This document shows positions 25,982 through 39,135 of a DNA stretch of 64,000 nt, in pieces. Origin of the DNA: Halopseudomonas sp002296055 (GTDB lineage Bacteria; Pseudomonadota; Gammaproteobacteria; Pseudomonadales; Pseudomonadaceae); the NCBI RefSeq assembly GCF_050876985.1, contig NZ_JBPAPP010000001.1, one strand, 5' to 3'. The notes below the pieces were generated by a model that saw only the letters and a program-made list of their open reading frames with translations, was not told the origin of the DNA and did not search any database. Made by a program: the position numbers and the translations under genes. Position 1 is the stretch's first letter. The number at the start of each line of letters is the position of its first letter.

Positions 25982-28093
25982 ATGAACTGCAAACAGTCAC
26001 GCGTGGAACGCAAAAAAATGCTTCTGACCAGAAAACTTCCGCTCGCAGCGCTGATGGCGTTGCTGAGCCCGCTGGCCCTGGCCGCCGACCTGCAAGGCAT
26101 GGACGTGGCATCATTGCCAGGTGACCGTGTTGAGTTAAAGCTGAGCTTTGACGAGCCTGTGAGCGCTGCCCCCAAGGGTTACACCATTGATCAGCCGGCA
26201 CGTATTGCTCTTGATTTGCCTGGTGTGCAGAACAAACTGGGCGAGCGCTCTCGCGAGCTGGGGCTGGGCAATGCGCGTAGCGTTACCATCGTGGAAGCGG
26301 GAGATCGCACGCGCCTGATTATCAACTTGGCGTCCCTCGCGCCTTACAGCACGCGTGTTCAGGGCAATGATTTGTTTGTGACTGTCGGCGCAGAGGCTGG
26401 TGTGTCTGCATCAACTGCCGCGCCTGCGGCAACTGCAGCTGCCAACAGCAACTGGCGAGCCAGTGATGAGCCAGCTGTGTCCAGTTCGGCTGCCGTGGGT
26501 GGTCGCGCGATCAGCAGTCTCGACTTTCAGCGTGGTACCGACGGTTCGGGTAACGTCATCATTGATCTCACCGATCCTGGCATCAAGGTGGACGTTGAAG
26601 AGCAGGGCGGGCGTGTAAAGCTTAACTTCCCCAACACGCGGCTGCCTGACGAGCTGCGTGTCCAGCTGGATGTTAAAGACTTTGCCACCCCGGTGAACTT
26701 CGTAAACGCCACGGGCAGCGGCAACAATGCCTCAATCGTTATTGAACCGACCGGTAGTTACGAGCACTTGGTTTATCAAGCGGATAACCGTCTCACGGTA
26801 AGCTTCAAACCGCTTACTCCTGCGGAAGTCGAGCAACGTCGTGCGGATGCCTTTACCTACTCTGGTGAAAAACTGTCGCTGAACTTCCAAGATATTGAAG
26901 TTCGCTCGGTGTTGCAGCTGATCGCCGATTTCACTGATCTGAACTTGGTGGCCAGTGATACGGTTCAAGGCAGTATTACGCTGCGTCTGCAGAACGTGCC
27001 ATGGGACCAGGCACTTGATCTTGTGCTGAAAACCAAGGGCTTGGACAAGCGCCAGATCGGTAACGTCTTGCTGGTTGCTCCGGCTGAAGAGATTGCTGCA
27101 CGTGAGCGTCAGGAGCTAGAGTCGCAGAAACAAATTGCTGAGCTGGCTCCGCTGCGTCGGGAGCTTATTCAGGTCAACTATGCCAAGGCTAGCGATATTG
27201 CGCAGCTATTTGCCTCGGTTACCTCTGCTGATGCCGATAGCCAGCGCGGTTCGCTAACTGTAGACGAGCGGACCAACAGCATTATCGCTTTGGAAACCCA
27301 AGACAAGTTGGATGAGCTACGGCGTATTGTGACGCAGCTGGATATTCCAGTGCGTCAGGTTATGATCGAGGCGCGTATCGTCGAGGCGAATGTGGGCTTT
27401 GATAAGGCCCTTGGGGTTAACTGGAGTGGCGAATTCAGTCTGGGAGACAGTGATCGGTATCGGGTTTATGGGGATGATGGTTTGGCCTCGACTGCCAGTA
27501 CGCCCTTTGTAGATATGGGGGTTATTGGTGCGACTTCAGGTATTGGTATCGGTTTTGTAACTGACAACTCCATGCTTGATCTGCAACTGTCGGCAATGGA
27601 GAGCACTGGTAACGGCGAAGTTATTTCCCAGCCTAAGGTGGTCACCTCGGACAAGGAAACTGCCAAGATCCTGAAAGGTTCCGAAATCCCCTACCAAGAA
27701 GCTAGCTCCAGTGGTGCTACTACCACTGCGTTTGCCGAGGCGGTTCTCTCGCTTGAAGTGACTCCACAGATTACTCCGGATAACCAGGTAATCATGGAGG
27801 TGATCGTCACCAAGGACGAGCCCGACTTCACCAACGAGGTAAACGGTGTGCCGACCATTCGCAAGAATGAGGTGAATGCGAATATCCTGGTCGCAGACGG
27901 CGAAACTATTGTCATTGGCGGTGTGTTCTCCAGCGAAACCCAAACCTCTCAAGAGAAGGTTCCGTTCTTGGGTGACCTGCCGATCCTTGGCAAGGCGTTC
28001 CGCCGTGACGTAAAGGCAGAAAGCAAGAACGAGCTGCTGATTTTCCTCACGCCGCGCATCATTAACAACGGGGCTATCACTCTTGCCAGGTAA
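25982..28093 (+). CDS. pilQ: type IV pilus secretin PilQ
   Basis: 703 aa, near the 714 aa of the P. aeruginosa protein. A signal peptide (to about ALAAD) is followed by two AMIN domains that bind peptidoglycan, N0 and N1 domains, and a C-terminal secretin barrel with the motif VPFLGDLPILGKAFR. It forms the outer membrane pore for the pilus fibre. AGGGAGAG sits at good distance from ATG 25982; an internal Met at codon 13 is a weaker choice. The AMIN linker (about residues 140-165) is rich in Ala, Ser and Thr. Confidence 0.97.
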   Translation: MNCKQSRVERKKMLLTRKLPLAALMALLSPLALAADLQGMDVASLPGDRVELKLSFDEPVSAAPKGYTIDQPARIALDLPGVQNKLGERSRELGLGNARSVTIVEAGDRTRLIINLASLAPYSTRVQGNDLFVTVGAEAGVSASTAAPAATAAANSNWRASDEPAVSSSAAVGGRAISSLDFQRGTDGSGNVIIDLTDPGIKVDVEEQGGRVKLNFPNTRLPDELRVQLDVKDFATPVNFVNATGSGNNASIVIEPTGSYEHLVYQADNRLTVSFKPLTPAEVEQRRADAFTYSGEKLSLNFQDIEVRSVLQLIADFTDLNLVASDTVQGSITLRLQNVPWDQALDLVLKTKGLDKRQIGNVLLVAPAEEIAARERQELESQKQIAELAPLRRELIQVNYAKASDIAQLFASVTSADADSQRGSLTVDERTNSIIALETQDKLDELRRIVTQLDIPVRQVMIEARIVEANVGFDKALGVNWSGEFSLGDSDRYRVYGDDGLASTASTPFVDMGVIGATSGIGIGFVTDNSMLDLQLSAMESTGNGEVISQPKVVTSDKETAKILKGSEIPYQEASSSGATTTAFAEAVLSLEVTPQITPDNQVIMEVIVTKDEPDFTNEVNGVPTIRKNEVNANILVADGETIVIGGVFSSETQTSQEKVPFLGDLPILGKAFRRDVKAESKNELLIFLTPRIINNGAITLAR

Positions 28094-28098
28094 GTCCG

Positions 28099-28608
28099 TT
28101 GCGTAATGTTTTTCTGATCGGCCCGATGGGTGCTGGCAAAAGCACCATCGGGCGTTTGCTTGCCAAAGAACTCAAATTCCCCTTCAAGGACTCGGATCGC
28201 GAGATCGAGGTGCGTACCGGCGCGGATATCCCATGGATATTCGACGTAGAGGGAGAGGAGGGGTTTCGGCAGCGTGAAGAAGCCATGATTGCCGAGCTGG
28301 TGCTGGAGCGTGGGATCGTCCTGGCTACCGGAGGCGGCGTGGTCATGCGTTCTGCCAATCGAGTTGCTTTGGCTGCCAACGGACTGGTTGTCTATCTTTG
28401 TACCAGTGTGGATCAGCAGTTGCAGCGCACTGCCAAGGACCGTCAGCGTCCGTTGCTGCAAACCCCCGACCCCGAAGCGGTGTTGCGGGACTTGATGGCT
28501 AGGCGCGACCCTCTGTATCGCGAAATTGCTGACCTCATCATCGAGACGGATCAGCGCGGCCCCAAGGTTGTGGTCAATACCATTCTCGGCAAGTTACAGG
28601 AAGACTGA
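28099..28608 (+). CDS. aroK: shikimate kinase
   Basis: 169 aa starting at TTG 28099, 5 bp after pilQ. The Walker A loop GPMGAGKS lies near the N-terminus (residues 8-15), followed by the shikimate-binding DSDREIE and TGGGVV motifs and the lid RDPLY. It phosphorylates shikimate with ATP in aromatic amino acid synthesis. The TTG start gives the MRN start usual in Pseudomonas AroK and has AGG 8 bp upstream. The low-strength start codon may reduce expression relative to pilQ. Confidence 0.96.
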   Translation: MRNVFLIGPMGAGKSTIGRLLAKELKFPFKDSDREIEVRTGADIPWIFDVEGEEGFRQREEAMIAELVLERGIVLATGGGVVMRSANRVALAANGLVVYLCTSVDQQLQRTAKDRQRPLLQTPDPEAVLRDLMARRDPLYREIADLIIETDQRGPKVVVNTILGKLQED

Positions 28609-28637
28609 GCTAGGGGCGTAGACCTAGTGTTTACGCA

Positions 28638-28682
28638 CCTACCGGAGGCTGTTTTTCGGCCAGGAAAAGCAGAGGGCTTGCA
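28638..28682 (-). repeat. dispersed intergenic repeat, copy B module 1
   Basis: The reverse complement matches 14471-14515 at 37 of 45 positions; the central core CCTGGCCG and the block AGCCTCCGG are identical in both. Confidence 0.6.
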
Positions 28683-28923
28683 GTCTAGTCGCTCTGTATA
28701 AACGACCGAAAACGCAGTATGGCCGAGAATTGCCGCGTCCTGCCCTACGGTTGAGGTGGTCGCGGTGCGTCTGTTTAGCCGGTGCTCGGCGTGGTTCATC
28801 ATTTATCCGGCATGGTCACAAAAATGTCGTGAGCGTTTTTTGCGCGAACTCCGCAGGGGGCGCAAGGACGTGCTTCACAAGCTTCGGGCTCCTTGGTCGG
28901 CTGCTCTACAGGCCGCGGCAGGA

Positions 28924-28936
28924 GGGTGAACGAAAC
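28924..28936 (+). repeat. dispersed intergenic repeat, copy B module 2
   Basis: GGGTGAACGAAAC is identical to 14521-14533 and, as there, is preceded within a few bases by GGCAGG. In copy A the two modules are adjacent; here they are separated by about 240 bp and face opposite ways. Confidence 0.5.
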
Positions 28937-29015
28937 GTCACTAGACCTTGGGGTCCATATCCTAGCCTCTTGTGACTGTTGTATGCTGTGCCCGCCAAAA
29001 ACGGGGAGTGCTTTG

Positions 29016-30092
29016 ATGCAGTGTCTGAACGTCGATCTGGCTGATCGCAGTTATCCTATCTATATCGGTGCTGGCGTCCTGTCTGACGGGGACTTGTTGC
29101 AGCGCCATATTGCCGGCCGCCAAGTCTGTATTGTTACCGACGATACGGTTGCTCCGCTCTATCTGGACGCGCTAATCCAGAAGCTTGCAGGCTATCGTGT
29201 GAGCAGTGTGGTCTTGCCGACAGGTGAGGCCTACAAGAATTGGGCGACGTTGCAGCAGGTGTTTGATGCCTTGCTTGCCGACCGCCATGATCGTCGCACC
29301 ACGCTCATCGCGTTGGGTGGTGGCGTTATTGGGGACATGACAGGTTTTGCTGCGGCCTGCTATCAGCGTGGCGTCGACTTTATTCAGGTGCCTACCACCC
29401 TATTGTCCCAGGTGGACTCCTCCGTCGGCGGTAAGACCGGCATTAATCATCCGGCTGGCAAGAACATGCTGGGAGCTTTTTATCAGCCCAATGCTGTGCT
29501 GATCGATACCGACAGTCTGCGCACGCTGCCTGCTCGCGAAGTCAGCGCAGGACTTGCCGAGATCATCAAGTATGGATTGATTCGCGACGCAAGCTTTCTG
29601 ACCTGGTTGGAGCAAAACATCTCGGCTCTGCGGAATCTGGATGCTGAAGCCGTCATTCAGGCGATTGAGCGCTCCTGCGCCATCAAGGCAGAGGTTGTGG
29701 CGGCCGACGAGCGCGAGGGTGGTGTGCGCGCTATTCTCAATCTGGGGCATACCTTCGGCCATGCCATTGAGGCGCATCAAGGGTACGGCAACTGGCTGCA
29801 TGGTGAGGCGGTGGGTGCTGGTATGGTGATGGCGCTGGATCTGTCCTGCCGCCTGGGGTGGATCACCGATGCTGAGCGCCGGCGTGCGGTGGCGTTGATC
29901 GCCGCTGCCGGGTTGCCGACCGTGCCTCCAAAAGGGATGCGCGTGGCCGATTTTGAGCAACTGATGGCGGTCGATAAAAAAGTGCTGGATGGTCAGCTGA
30001 GGCTGGTACTGCTGCGCGGGCTGGGAAGCGCAGTGGTGACCGCTGAGTTTGACGCTGACGTTCTGCGTCAATGTCTGTTGGGGTTTGAGTAA
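29016..30092 (+). CDS. aroB: 3-dehydroquinate synthase
   Basis: 358 aa, normal length. NAD-binding GGGVIGDMTGF and DSSVGGKTGIN, with metal-binding residues in EIIKYGLI and NLGHTFGHAIE, identify it. It converts DAHP to 3-dehydroquinate, the second step of the shikimate pathway. ATG 29016 with GGGGAG upstream is chosen; the frame is open to 28893 but that part includes repeat sequence. It is followed immediately by the AAA/SPOR gene, whose ATG overlaps the aroB stop. Confidence 0.97.
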   Translation: MQCLNVDLADRSYPIYIGAGVLSDGDLLQRHIAGRQVCIVTDDTVAPLYLDALIQKLAGYRVSSVVLPTGEAYKNWATLQQVFDALLADRHDRRTTLIALGGGVIGDMTGFAAACYQRGVDFIQVPTTLLSQVDSSVGGKTGINHPAGKNMLGAFYQPNAVLIDTDSLRTLPAREVSAGLAEIIKYGLIRDASFLTWLEQNISALRNLDAEAVIQAIERSCAIKAEVVAADEREGGVRAILNLGHTFGHAIEAHQGYGNWLHGEAVGAGMVMALDLSCRLGWITDAERRRAVALIAAAGLPTVPPKGMRVADFEQLMAVDKKVLDGQLRLVLLRGLGSAVVTAEFDADVLRQCLLGFE

Positions 30093-31648
30093 TGACGAAA
30101 GGCTTTGATGACGTGTTCTCGGCAGTAAGTGGTGCCGATGAGCTGCTGGATCACTATCAGCTGTCCCACGACCCATTCGCGCCGCGCACTCCGGGCTTCC
30201 GTTTTTTTACCCCCAAACGCAAGAGCGTGCTGGCCGAACTGCATCACCTGGCGCGCTATGGCGATCAGGTTATGGCGGTGACCGGGCCTCAGGGCAGTGG
30301 TAAAACGCTGCTACGCCAAGCTCTGGTAGCCAGCAGCAACAAGGATAGCGTTCAGTGCGTGGTGCTGTCCGGCCGGGAAATGCCTGCCGAGGCCTCGCTG
30401 CTTGCAGGCATCTGCCAGGCCGTCAGTGCAGAGCAAAAGGATGTGGAGAGCCTGTTGCGTAAGGCGCAGCAGGCAGAGGCTGTAGGTATCCAGCTGTACT
30501 TGGTCATTGATGACGCCGAGTGCCTGGAATCCTCTGCGATCAGCATGCTGAGTGATATAGCCGAGGCAGGTAGTGGTGCTCCCAGGGTCTTCCTGTTTGC
30601 CGATGCTGAGGCTGAGCCGACGTTGGCTAGTCTGCGCAAATCCGACGACGCGCCAGCTGTCCACGTCATAGCGCTGCTGCCGCTGGACGTGAACGAGACT
30701 CGGGACTATCTGGCCCAGCGCCTCGAAGGCGCGGGCCAAGGCATTGAACTACTGGATGATGCCCAGATCGAGTGGGTGCATCAACGCAGTGCTGGGTGGC
30801 CTGGCGCGATTAACCTGGCGGCCCGCCAGGCTCTGTTGAGCGCTATGCAGGAGGCGCCGGTCGCGCTTCGTCGCTCCGGCGCTAACCCGTTCCCGCTAAA
30901 GGCGCTGGCTGCGTTGGTGCTGATTGCCGCGGGTATCGGTGTCGCTTGGTATATGGGTGATCAGCCGCAGGAGCCTGAACGCACGGTGCTGCAGTTGCCC
31001 GCTCCGGTTGTTGAAGCACAAAGTCAGGCGCCGGTGCCGGCGCCCTTGCCTGTGGATGGCAGTGAGCCTGCGGCAGCTGGTTCAGCTACGCCGGGCGCCG
31101 CGCCGGCGCCGGAGGAGGTGGTCCCAACCTTGGTTGATGCGCAGCAGCCTGAGACGTCTGCTCCTGCTGCTGCACCTGCCCCGGAGTCTGCCGAACCTGG
31201 TGTTGACGGCGCTGGCGCCTCCGCTCCACCCTCTCCAGCTCCACCCTCTCCAGCTCCAGCTCCAGCTCCAGCTCCAGCTCCAGCTCCAGCTCCAGAGCCC
31301 GCGCCCGCACCTAAGCCAGCGGCGTCCACTGCCGCTTCGGCGCAGTCGGCTGCTGGCTACCACGAAGCCGCCTGGTATCGGCAGCGTAGCGGCTCAGAGT
31401 ACGTGGTGCAGTTGCTAGGCTCGCGATCTGAAGCGGCCGCGAGGGCCTTTATCGCGCGCCATGCTGGTGTTGCTGATCTGGGTTACTTCGAGACTACCTA
31501 CGAGGGGCAGCCCTGGTTTGTGGTAACCCAGGGAGCCTATGCTTCACGACAGGCCGCGCAGGACGGTGTCGGCAAGCTGCCGGCGGCGCTACGCGATAGT
31601 AAGCCTTGGCCGCGAGCAATGGCGGATATTCAGCGCGCCCTGCGTTGA
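30092..31648 (+). CDS. AAA ATPase with C-terminal SPOR domain (DamX-like)
   Basis: 518 aa. An ExeA-type AAA domain carries Walker A GPQGSGKT at residues 65-72 and Walker B LYLVIDDAE. A single membrane helix lies at about 266-288, then a long Pro/Ala-rich periplasmic linker, and a SPOR domain (about 437-515) that binds denuded peptidoglycan at division sites. The gene order aroB-this-gltB equals that in Pseudomonas, where it occupies the place of enterobacterial damX. The linker is encoded partly by a perfect hexanucleotide tandem repeat, so its length may vary between strains. Role in cell division is inferred from the SPOR domain. Confidence 0.9.
   Translation: MTKGFDDVFSAVSGADELLDHYQLSHDPFAPRTPGFRFFTPKRKSVLAELHHLARYGDQVMAVTGPQGSGKTLLRQALVASSNKDSVQCVVLSGREMPAEASLLAGICQAVSAEQKDVESLLRKAQQAEAVGIQLYLVIDDAECLESSAISMLSDIAEAGSGAPRVFLFADAEAEPTLASLRKSDDAPAVHVIALLPLDVNETRDYLAQRLEGAGQGIELLDDAQIEWVHQRSAGWPGAINLAARQALLSAMQEAPVALRRSGANPFPLKALAALVLIAAGIGVAWYMGDQPQEPERTVLQLPAPVVEAQSQAPVPAPLPVDGSEPAAAGSATPGAAPAPEEVVPTLVDAQQPETSAPAAAPAPESAEPGVDGAGASAPPSPAPPSPAPAPAPAPAPAPAPEPAPAPKPAASTAASAQSAAGYHEAAWYRQRSGSEYVVQLLGSRSEAAARAFIARHAGVADLGYFETTYEGQPWFVVTQGAYASRQAAQDGVGKLPAALRDSKPWPRAMADIQRALR
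31249..31290 (+). repeat. hexanucleotide tandem repeat (TCCAGC)7
   Basis: Seven perfect TCCAGC units in frame encode alternating Pro and Ala residues of the periplasmic linker; imperfect units extend the tract on the left (from about 31220) and right. Gain or loss of units keeps the frame, so only linker length would change. Confidence 0.9.
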
Positions 31649-31786
31649 TAGGGTTGGCCCGGGCTTGCTCGGGCTGATCGATAAAAGGCGTGGTCGGCGG
31701 TCGTCGGTAGCGCTATAGTTGAGCGACAAAGTTTCCTATTTACGACATTTGAGTACGCCCAAGCGGCATTTTTGCGCCAAAAAAAA

Positions 31787-31815
31787 TTGTGGGCGTGCTT
31801 GGCGCTGTGTACAAT
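31787..31815 (+). promoter_or_regulatory. sigma70-type promoter of gltB
   Basis: TTGTGG (31787-31792), a 17-bp spacer and TACAAT (31810-31815) lie 90 bp before the gltB start, predicting transcription start near 31822. Confidence 0.6.
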
Positions 31816-31904
31816 TACTCCCCTTTTGCCCGGCGCAGAGCCAGATTTATCCGTGGTCTGGTTATTCAAGCGCTTGAATTTATTAGCTTTTTGAGAGAGT
31901 GCCT

Positions 31905-36356
<4,452 letters not shown>

Positions 36357-36452
36357 GCCGCCTGAGGCAGGCCGCCAGGATGGCGGTCTGTCGGCCCTGA
36401 TGAGTCTGGCAGCGGTGTGACTTAGCCGCCGCTGCAGTGTAGAGGTTTAGAT

Positions 36453-37871
36453 ATGGCAGACCGTTTGAGTAACGACTTCCAGTTTATCGATGTAGGTCGT
36501 GAAGATCCGAAGAAGCGCCCGCTGCGCGCGCGCAAGACCCAGTTTGTTGAGATTCACGAGCAGTTCAAGCCGGACGCGGCCTCCGAGCAGGCGCACCGCT
36601 GCCTCGGGTGCGGTAATCCCTACTGCGAGTGGAAGTGCCCCGTGCACAACTTCATTCCCAACTGGCTGAAGCTGGTCTCCGAGGGCAACATCCTTGAAGC
36701 CGCCGAGCTGTCGCACCAGACCAACACCTTGCCGGAAGTGTGCGGCCGCGTGTGCCCGCAGGACCGTCTGTGCGAAGGCGCCTGTACCCTGAACGACGGC
36801 TTTGGTGCTGTTACCATCGGCTCAGTCGAGAAATACATCACCGACACCGCCTTTGCCATGGGCTGGCGTCCAGATATGTCCGCCGTTGTGCCGACCGGCA
36901 AACGCGTCGCTATCATTGGCGCCGGACCGGCTGGCCTGGGCTGCGCTGATGTGTTGGCCCGCGCTGGCGTATCGCCGGTGGTGTTTGACCGTAACCCGGA
37001 GATTGGTGGTCTGCTGACCTTCGGTATTCCCGAGTTCAAGCTGGAAAAAACGGTAATGTCCCGTCGCCGTGAGGTGTTCCAGGGCATGGGTATCGAGTTC
37101 CGCCTGAATACCGAGATCGGCAAGGACGTGATGATCGATGACCTGCTGGCCGAGTACGATGCGGTCTTCATGGGTATGGGCACCTACACCTACATGAAAG
37201 GTGGTTTCCCGGGCGAAGACCTGCCCGGCGTCTACGACGCGCTGGATTTCCTGATTGCCAACGTCAACCGTAACCTGGGTTTCGAGAAGTCCGCAGACGA
37301 CTTCATCGACATGAAGGGCAAGAAGGTCGTGGTACTGGGTGGTGGTGATACGGCGATGGACTGCAACCGTACCTCGATCCGTCAGGGCGCCAACGCGGTC
37401 ACCTGTGCTTACCGTCGTGATGAGGCGAACATGCCGGGGTCACGCAAGGAAGTGAAGAACGCCAAGGACGAGGGCGTTAAGTTCCTGTTCAATCGCCAGC
37501 CGATCGCCATTGTCGGTGAAGACAAGGTTGAAGGCGTCAAGGTGGTCGAAACCCGCCTGGGCGAGCCTGACGCCCGCGGCCGTCGCAGCCCGGAGCCGAT
37601 TCCTGGTTCTGAGCAGGTGCTGCCGGCCGACGCGGTGGTAATCGCCTTTGGTTTTCGTCCGAGCCCAGCTGACTGGTTTGCCGACAAGCAGATCGACACC
37701 GACAGCCAAGGCCGAGTGATTGCGCCCGAGCAGGCGCAGTACAAGTTCCAGACCAGCAACCCCAAGGTGTTTGCCGGTGGCGACATGGTACGCGGCTCTG
37801 ACCTGGTAGTGACGGCCATCTTCGAAGGCCGCCAGGCTGCCGAGGGTATCCTCGACTATCTCGGGGTGTGA
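36453..37871 (+). CDS. gltD: glutamate synthase (NADPH) small subunit
   Basis: 472 aa. The N-terminal Cys-rich region (RCLGCGNPYCEWKCPVHN and VCGRVCPQDRLCEGAC) binds the [4Fe-4S] clusters. Two Rossmann folds follow: AIIGAGPAGLGCADVLARAG for FAD and VVLGGGDTAMDCNRT for NADPH. GltD feeds electrons from NADPH to GltB. It lies 96 bp after gltB, with a small hairpin in the gap, and ends in a strong terminator. Confidence 0.97.
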   Translation: MADRLSNDFQFIDVGREDPKKRPLRARKTQFVEIHEQFKPDAASEQAHRCLGCGNPYCEWKCPVHNFIPNWLKLVSEGNILEAAELSHQTNTLPEVCGRVCPQDRLCEGACTLNDGFGAVTIGSVEKYITDTAFAMGWRPDMSAVVPTGKRVAIIGAGPAGLGCADVLARAGVSPVVFDRNPEIGGLLTFGIPEFKLEKTVMSRRREVFQGMGIEFRLNTEIGKDVMIDDLLAEYDAVFMGMGTYTYMKGGFPGEDLPGVYDALDFLIANVNRNLGFEKSADDFIDMKGKKVVVLGGGDTAMDCNRTSIRQGANAVTCAYRRDEANMPGSRKEVKNAKDEGVKFLFNRQPIAIVGEDKVEGVKVVETRLGEPDARGRRSPEPIPGSEQVLPADAVVIAFGFRPSPADWFADKQIDTDSQGRVIAPEQAQYKFQTSNPKVFAGGDMVRGSDLVVTAIFEGRQAAEGILDYLGV

Positions 37872-37897
37872 CAACGGGTCACGGCCTGTGTGTTACC

Positions 37898-37925
37898 AAC
37901 AAGGGCGCCTGCGGGCGCCCTTGTT
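37898..37925 (+). terminator. hairpin after gltD
   Basis: AACAAGGGCGCC and GGGCGCCCTTGTT pair perfectly around a 3-nt loop, followed by a short T-rich stretch. Confidence 0.75.
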
Positions 37926-37997
37926 GCTTTGCGGCCTGATGTTTGTGCGCAATTGCCGCTACAATGGCCGCTGACCTTTTTTGACTGGATGGGCCCC

Positions 37998-39080
37998 ATG
38001 ACTGAATTGAAAAACGACCGTTTCCTGCGCGCGCTGGCACGTCAGCCGGTGGATGTCACCCCGGTGTGGATGATGCGTCAGGCCGGCCGCTATCTGCCTG
38101 AGTACCGCGCATCGCGTGCTCGCGCCGGCGACTTCATGGGGCTGTGCATGAACCCGGAGATGGCCTGTGAGGTGACCCTGCAACCGCTGGATCGCTACCC
38201 GCTGGACGCCGCCATTCTGTTTTCCGACATTCTGACCATCCCCGACGCCATGGGGCAGGGCCTGTACTTCGAGACCGGCGAAGGCCCGCGCTTTCGCAAG
38301 GTGATCAACACCGCTGCCGATATCGAGGCGCTGCCGGTGCCGGACCCGGAGCAGGATCTGGGCTACGTGATGGACGCGGTGCGTACCATTCGCCGCGAGC
38401 TGAATGGCCGTGTGCCGCTGATCGGCTTTTCTGGCAGCCCCTGGACGCTGGCGACCTACATGGTTGAAGGCGGCTCCTCCAAGGATTTCCGTAAGACCAA
38501 GGCCATGCTGTATGACCAGCCTGAAGCCATGCACCTGCTGCTCGACAAGCTGGCGCAGTCGGTGACCAGCTATCTGAATGGGCAGATCAAGGCTGGCGCC
38601 CAGGCGGTGCAGATCTTTGATACCTGGGGTGGCAACCTGTCGGCCGACGCTTACCAAAAGTTCTCCCTGGCCTATATGCGCAAGATCGTCTCCGGTCTGA
38701 TTCGCGAACACGATGGCCGCAAGATTCCGGTCATCCTGTTCACCAAGAATGGCGGCCTGTGGCTGGAAAGCATTGCCGATGCCGGCGCTGACGCACTGGG
38801 CCTGGACTGGACCATGGATATCGGCGTTGCGCGCTCGCGGGTTGGTGCAAAGGTTGCATTGCAGGGCAATATGGACCCGACCGTGCTGTACGCCAAGCCG
38901 GCCGCCATTCGCGCCGAGGTAGCGCGTATTCTGGCCAGCTATGGCAAGGGCAGCGGCCATGTATTCAACCTGGGCCACGGTATTACGCCTGAGGTTGATC
39001 CGGCGCACGCCGGTGCCTTTATTGAGGCGGTACACGAGTTGTCAGCGGTTTATCACGATCCGAATGCTATCGTGGTCTGA
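37998..39080 (+). CDS. hemE: uroporphyrinogen decarboxylase
   Basis: 360 aa. The N-terminal signature PVWMMRQAGRYLPEYR carries the conserved Arg residues, followed by GFSGSPWTLATYM and the late NLGHGI motif. It decarboxylates uroporphyrinogen III to coproporphyrinogen III in haem synthesis. ATG 37998 gives the usual MTELKNDRFL start; an ATG three codons upstream (37989) is also in frame but less typical. The gene stands alone after the gltD terminator. Confidence 0.97.
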   Translation: MTELKNDRFLRALARQPVDVTPVWMMRQAGRYLPEYRASRARAGDFMGLCMNPEMACEVTLQPLDRYPLDAAILFSDILTIPDAMGQGLYFETGEGPRFRKVINTAADIEALPVPDPEQDLGYVMDAVRTIRRELNGRVPLIGFSGSPWTLATYMVEGGSSKDFRKTKAMLYDQPEAMHLLLDKLAQSVTSYLNGQIKAGAQAVQIFDTWGGNLSADAYQKFSLAYMRKIVSGLIREHDGRKIPVILFTKNGGLWLESIADAGADALGLDWTMDIGVARSRVGAKVALQGNMDPTVLYAKPAAIRAEVARILASYGKGSGHVFNLGHGITPEVDPAHAGAFIEAVHELSAVYHDPNAIVV

Positions 39081-39135
39081 GCTGCCTGCGCCCACACGGG
39101 GCAAGGTGGGCGTTATCTGAACAAGGAGAGGGCGT

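Larger units (their letters stand above)
28609..29015. other. 407-bp aroK-aroB gap with repeat modules, no convincing gene
   Basis: This unusually long gap inside an otherwise tight operon holds two pieces of the dispersed repeat (28638-28682, inverted, and 28924-28936). A short open frame on the minus strand (28551-28802) owes its similarity to a frame near 14460 only to the repeat. No promoter or terminator was recognised with confidence. It may be a small inserted element. Confidence 0.5.

Noticed and set aside
31220..31300. TCCAGC tandem units considered as a CRISPR-like or other non-coding array
   Set aside because: The units are contiguous hexamers without spacers and stay in frame inside the SPOR protein, so they are a coding microsatellite.
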